DNA from: Colletotrichum lupini
Lineage: Eukaryota; Ascomycota; Sordariomycetes; Glomerellales; Glomerellaceae
Reading direction: 5' to 3'
Assembly (NCBI RefSeq): GCF_023278565.1
Contig: NC_064682.1
Location: 3,224,001-3,288,000, forward strand
DNA length: 64,000 nt
Shown here: positions 60,052 to 64,000 of the stretch, in pieces
Layout of the letters: the number at the start of each line of letters is the position of its first letter
How positions within the stretch are numbered: position 1 is the stretch's first letter
Program-made: the position numbers and the translations under genes
Notes under the pieces: generated by a model
Seen by the model: only the letters and a program-made list of their open reading frames with translations
What the model was told of the DNA's origin: nothing
The model's database searches: none

Positions 60052-63000
60052 ATGGCTATCCACACGGAAGGCGTGATTCCGCGGTCAATCCTTACGTCAG
60101 AGAAGCCCACTGTAGAGATCGTGGAGACTGTCAAGCCTATTGAGCTCAAGACCGTCACCGACTTGCTTCTGAAGCGCGTGGACGAGGCACCAGATGTCGA
60201 TGTCTTGGCCTACCCCGCTACGGCGCGCGGCAGAGACGACTATGTCAACTACACAGCCAAGGACCTCGATCGCTTCTCCGATGAAGCCGCGCGCAAGTAT
60301 GCCCAGGCTGGTCTTCTCCCAGAGGTATGTACTAAAACTCACCGAGGCGCCCCTCTCACCGAGCAACCTCCTAGTCGATGTAGAGGAATACGCAGACTAA
60401 CAACGACCAGAACCCTTCGTCAAACCAAGCAGAGGTCGTTGCCCTCCTAGCAAACTCAGATATCAACTATGTCGTCTCCATGTTCGCCCTCTCAAGAATG
60501 GGCTTCGCCGTGCTCTACCTCTCAACACGTCTCTCTCCAGAGGCCTACGCCAACCTCCTTAAGAAGACAAATTGCAGCAGAATCGTCATCTCGGAGCGGT
60601 ACAGCGACATGGCCTCCCAAATCAATGCCGAGTCACCCATCACCACTTTCAACATCCTTGACAAGGCCGACTACGACCTCCCGACTCCCTCGGGCGACCG
60701 ATTCCCCGTATTCACGCACCCCGACGCCGGCAAGCGCATCTCCTTCATCGTACACTCATCCGGCTCGACAGGTCTGCCCAAGCCAATCTTTCAGACGCAC
60801 GCGGCGTGCATCTCAAACTACTCCAGCGGCATTCCCTACCGCGCGTTTTTGACCTTGCCGCTTTTCCACAATCATGGAATCTCGACGCTGTTCCGTGCCA
60901 TTGTCGCCGGTCACAGGATCGCCATCTACAATGCCAACTTGCCACTTTCTGGAACTACGTTGGTCAAGGCCATGAACGCTACAGAGCCCGGCAGCTTGCA
61001 CTGCGTGCCCTATGCACTGAAGCTTCTCGCGGAGACGGAGGGAGGTATCGAGGCGCTGCAGAGACTCAAGCTTGTGTTGTACGGCGGCAGCAGTTGCCCC
61101 GATGACTTGGGTGATCGACTCGTTGAGGCGGGCGTGTATCTCGTCGGACACTATGGGGCGTAAGTTATCTCTACTCCCGGCCAGCTTGAATCTTACTGAC
61201 TTTGACACAGCACCGAGATGGGCCAGCTCATGACCTCGTTCCGCGAGCCCGGGGACAAGTACTGGAACTACATGCGGCCCTTGGCATCAGCCAAGCCGTG
61301 GCTGCGCATGATTCCCATCGCAGGCGACGTCCACGAGTGCGTCGTTCTTGACGGTCTTCCGTCAAAAGTTATGTCCAACTCGGACGACCCGGCTCCCAAC
61401 TCCTACCGCACCCGTGACACTTTTGTTCCTCATCCCACGATCCTAGACGCCTGGAGGTACCTAGGCCGTCTTGACGACCGTGTAACCCTGGTGAACGGCG
61501 AGAAGGTCCTGCCTATTCCCTACGAGAACCACATCCGTGAGCACGAGCTCGTCCAAGAAGTCGTCGTCTTCGGCGTCGACAAGTCTATCCCTGGCCTCGT
61601 CATCATCCCCAGCGAGAACGCAAAGGGTCTCTCAAAGCCCGACATTCTCAAGACCCTGAGCCCCGTCATCGAAGAAGCCAACGCCCGAGCCGAGGCCTTT
61701 GGCCGCGTCTCGCCAGAGATGATTGAAGTGGTAGACATTGGCACAGAGTACCCCCGCACGGACAAGGGCACCGTCATCCGCGCCGCCTTTTACAAGCAAT
61801 TCGCAGACCTCATCGAGGACGTCTATAGACGCTTCGAGGCGCCCAAAGACGACGTCACCGGTGGCGAGCTGCTCACCCTCGACCTGCCGCAGCTCCAAGA
61901 CTACCTCCTCAACCTCTTCAGCTCGACGTTGGGCTTCTCCAAGGTCGAAAAGGACACCGACTTCTTCGAGGCCGGCGTCGACAGTCTCCAGGCCAGTACC
62001 GCGCGCGGCCATATCCAGCGCGGCGTCGACCTCGGCGGCAAGACCCTGGGCCAGAACGTCGTCTTCGAGTACCCAAACGTCCTCTCCTTGTCCAAGCACG
62101 TCTACGCCCTCCGCACAGGCGAATCTGTAGATGCCGAAGACGAGATCGAGGTGATGAAGAAGCTCATTGCAAAATACTCTGACTTCTCCGAGCGCACGCC
62201 GGGCAACATCACCCCGGAAGGTGAGACCGTCGTCCTCACAGGCGCGACGGGCTCCCTCGGCGCACACCTCCTCGCCCAAGTCGTCCGCCAACCCTACGTG
62301 AAGGCAGTGTACTGCTTCGCACGCGCCGCCTCCGCCGAAGAAGCCGAATCCCGCGTCCTCGCCTCCCTAACCCCCAAGGGCCTCAGCCTCTCCGAAGCAG
62401 ACAAGGCGAAAGTGCGCTACCTGCCGACGAACCTCGGCCTTCCTGACCTAGGCCTTCCCGCCGACGCCGCCGCCGAGCTCCGCCGGTCCCTGACGACGGT
62501 GATCCACTCGGCCTGGGCCGTCAACTTCAACCTTGGCGTCGCGAGCTTCGAGGCGCAGCACATTCGCGGCGTGCACAACCTGCTCAACTTCTGTCTCAGC
62601 ACCGAAACGGTCGCACCCGCAAGATTGTTCTTCTGCTCGTCTATCTCGGCGGCGGCGGGCACGCCTATCCCAGCGAGGGTGAAGGAGACGTACGTTGAGA
62701 AACTGGAACACGCGCAGAACATGGGCTATGCCCGGTCCAAGGTCGTTACGGAGCACATCGTCAAGGCTGCGGCGACCAAGACGGGTATGACGGCGAGGGT
62801 TCTGAGATTGGGTCAGATTGTGGGCGACTCAGAGGGCGGCGTGTGGAATCAGACGGAGGCTATCCCGTTGATGATTCGCAGCGCAAAGGTCATCAAGGTG
62901 TTGCCCGCTCTGGAAGAGGTAAGCTTCTACTCTCACTACATGACGAGAGATCATAAGGAATGAATCAAGTGCTAACCAAGAATCTCCTGCAGACCCCCTC

Positions 63001-63448
63001 ATGGATGCCAGCCGACAAAATGGCCCTCGCCGTCCTCGAACTCGCGCGCCTCACCGGCCCACGCTGCACGTCCTGCGGCGCACCACCCTCCTCTCCCGAC
63101 GACGCGGACCTAGACCTCGTATATCAGGTCCAGAACCCGCGCCTGTTCCACTGGACCTTCGACTTCCTGCGAGCCCTCCGCGACGCCGGGCTCGAGTTCC
63201 AGATCGTCTCGCAGCGCGAGTGGGTGCGCCGCCTCCGCGAGTCCGACCCGGACCCGGAGCAGAACCCAACGTACAAGCTGTTGGGCTTTTTTGAGGACAA
63301 GTATGACAACGACAGGCCCGGTCGTCAGGGTCTCGTGTTTGAGACGGAGAGGACGGGCCAGAGGAGCGCTGCTGTCGGGGACGGGTGGGATGTTGTTGGG
63401 AGCGGGCTTGTTGAGAGGATGGTGAGGTGGATGGAGACCCAGTGGTGA
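60052..63448 (+). CDS. NRPS-like adenylate-forming reductase (A-T-R)
   Basis: Four exons (60052-60324, 60411-61159, 61211-62918, 62993-63448), 1,061 aa. The adenylation domain (to about 620) has S-S-G-S-T-G-L-P-K-P, G-H-Y-G-A-T-E-M-G across the second junction, and the Y-R-T-R-D-T-F core. The carrier domain has the phosphopantetheine site in F-F-E-A-G-V-D-S-L-Q. The reductase domain has L-T-G-A-T-G-S-L-G for NADPH and M-G-Y-A-R-S-K with the Tyr/Lys pair. There is no condensation domain. Such enzymes activate a carboxylic acid, load it on the carrier and release an aldehyde or alcohol. L-aminoadipate reductase has the same plan but is larger. The acid substrate is unknown. It may be a separate biosynthetic gene or use a product of the neighbouring pathway. 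Confidence 0.92.
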
Positions 63449-64000
63449 TGTGTGGGGGGTGATATACCATGTGTGGACTCATTATTGGCGTTTGACATAT
63501 TGTAACAAGGCTTTTGAATTGTAGTGCTGTTTGTCTGGATATCATGACTGTGAGAGAAATTGGAGTTTCTACATTTCGATCAAGTCTGCCCGCGGAGATA
63601 TTAGCACAATTCTGGTTTTCTATGCCATTACAGATCTTACAATGAGGGGTTAATTGAGGTTAGGCATGGAAAGAGTTCGATATTGCAAACTTTACCCCAA
63701 GGAGATGTTCAGGAACGCGGCGGCTGGTCGGCAGCCTTGGGAGTTGTGAGCTGTGACTTTTCGAGACCAGCCGGTGAAGCAAGACACCTTCTCATAAGCG
63801 CAGCCAGTCACAGTAATCCCCTCTCGCAGGAAGGTCTTGGGACGGATTCCCAGCCATTGTGCGCCACGAAGAGCGGCAAGGCGCATGCTACCTTAGGGGA
63901 TTCGGACATCCGAAAGCCACATCACCAACCTTGAAAGATTCAGAGGTCGTCTCCAATTCCCATCTTCTTCTCGACTTTCTCTCTTACGCAGCGTCTTCAC
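63449..64000. other. 3' flank and end of window
   Basis: It contains the terminator of the reductase gene. The last 60 bases are pyrimidine-rich (CTTCTTCTCGACTTTCTC), possibly the promoter or leader of a plus-strand gene beyond the window. No gene supported. Confidence 0.4.

Noticed and set aside
61632..62291. 219-codon minus ORF
   Set aside because: Antisense to the adenylation/carrier region of the A-T-R reductase; GC-rich third positions create long antisense frames.

Overview
The window is nuclear DNA of a filamentous ascomycete (Pezizomycotina; the gene content fits a plant-associated Sordariomycete, but I cannot name the genus). The evidence is many short introns (about 50-110 bp) with GTAAGT-type donors, fungal gene families (AA9 lytic polysaccharide monooxygenase with CBM1, Zn2Cys6 regulator, TauD-type and AsaB-type enzymes, P450s), and two AT-rich TpA-saturated blocks whose transposon relics differ by C-to-T and G-to-A transitions, the mark of repeat-induced point mutation (RIP). 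I resolved exon structures by hand from reading frame, splice signals and family motifs.

Layout: 1-3970 is a RIP-degraded Ty1/copia retrotransposon. 4776-10355 is a gene island with a TauD/TfdA dioxygenase, a secreted pepsin-fold protein and a P450. 10383-18892 is a DNA transposon with 36-bp terminal inverted repeats, split by a Ty3/gypsy element (10967-17286) with matching 223-bp LTRs; its left end lies only 27 bp above the first ATG of the P450. 21028-30008 holds a Ser/Thr/Ala-rich membrane protein, a peptide-transporter relic, an AsaB-like oxidoreductase, a 429-bp hAT-type MITE with Pol III-like boxes, a broken P450 and an AA9-CBM1 enzyme. 30974-39077 holds a Pmc1-type Ca2+-ATPase, an NmrA-like oxidoreductase and a citrate synthase ending in the peroxisomal signal SKL.

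The most interesting part is 40958-59101: a secreted six-hairpin glycosidase, a D-galactonate dehydratase-like enzyme, an aldo-keto reductase divergently paired with a DapA-family aldolase, an ACS-type MFS transporter, a cyclase-family hydrolase, a Zn2Cys6 regulator and a dihydroxyacetone kinase. Together they could form a route from an aldonic acid to pyruvate plus glyceraldehyde, with the triose leaving as glycerol or as a triose phosphate. An A-T-R adenylate-forming reductase (60052-63448) closes the window and shares a divergent promoter region with the kinase.
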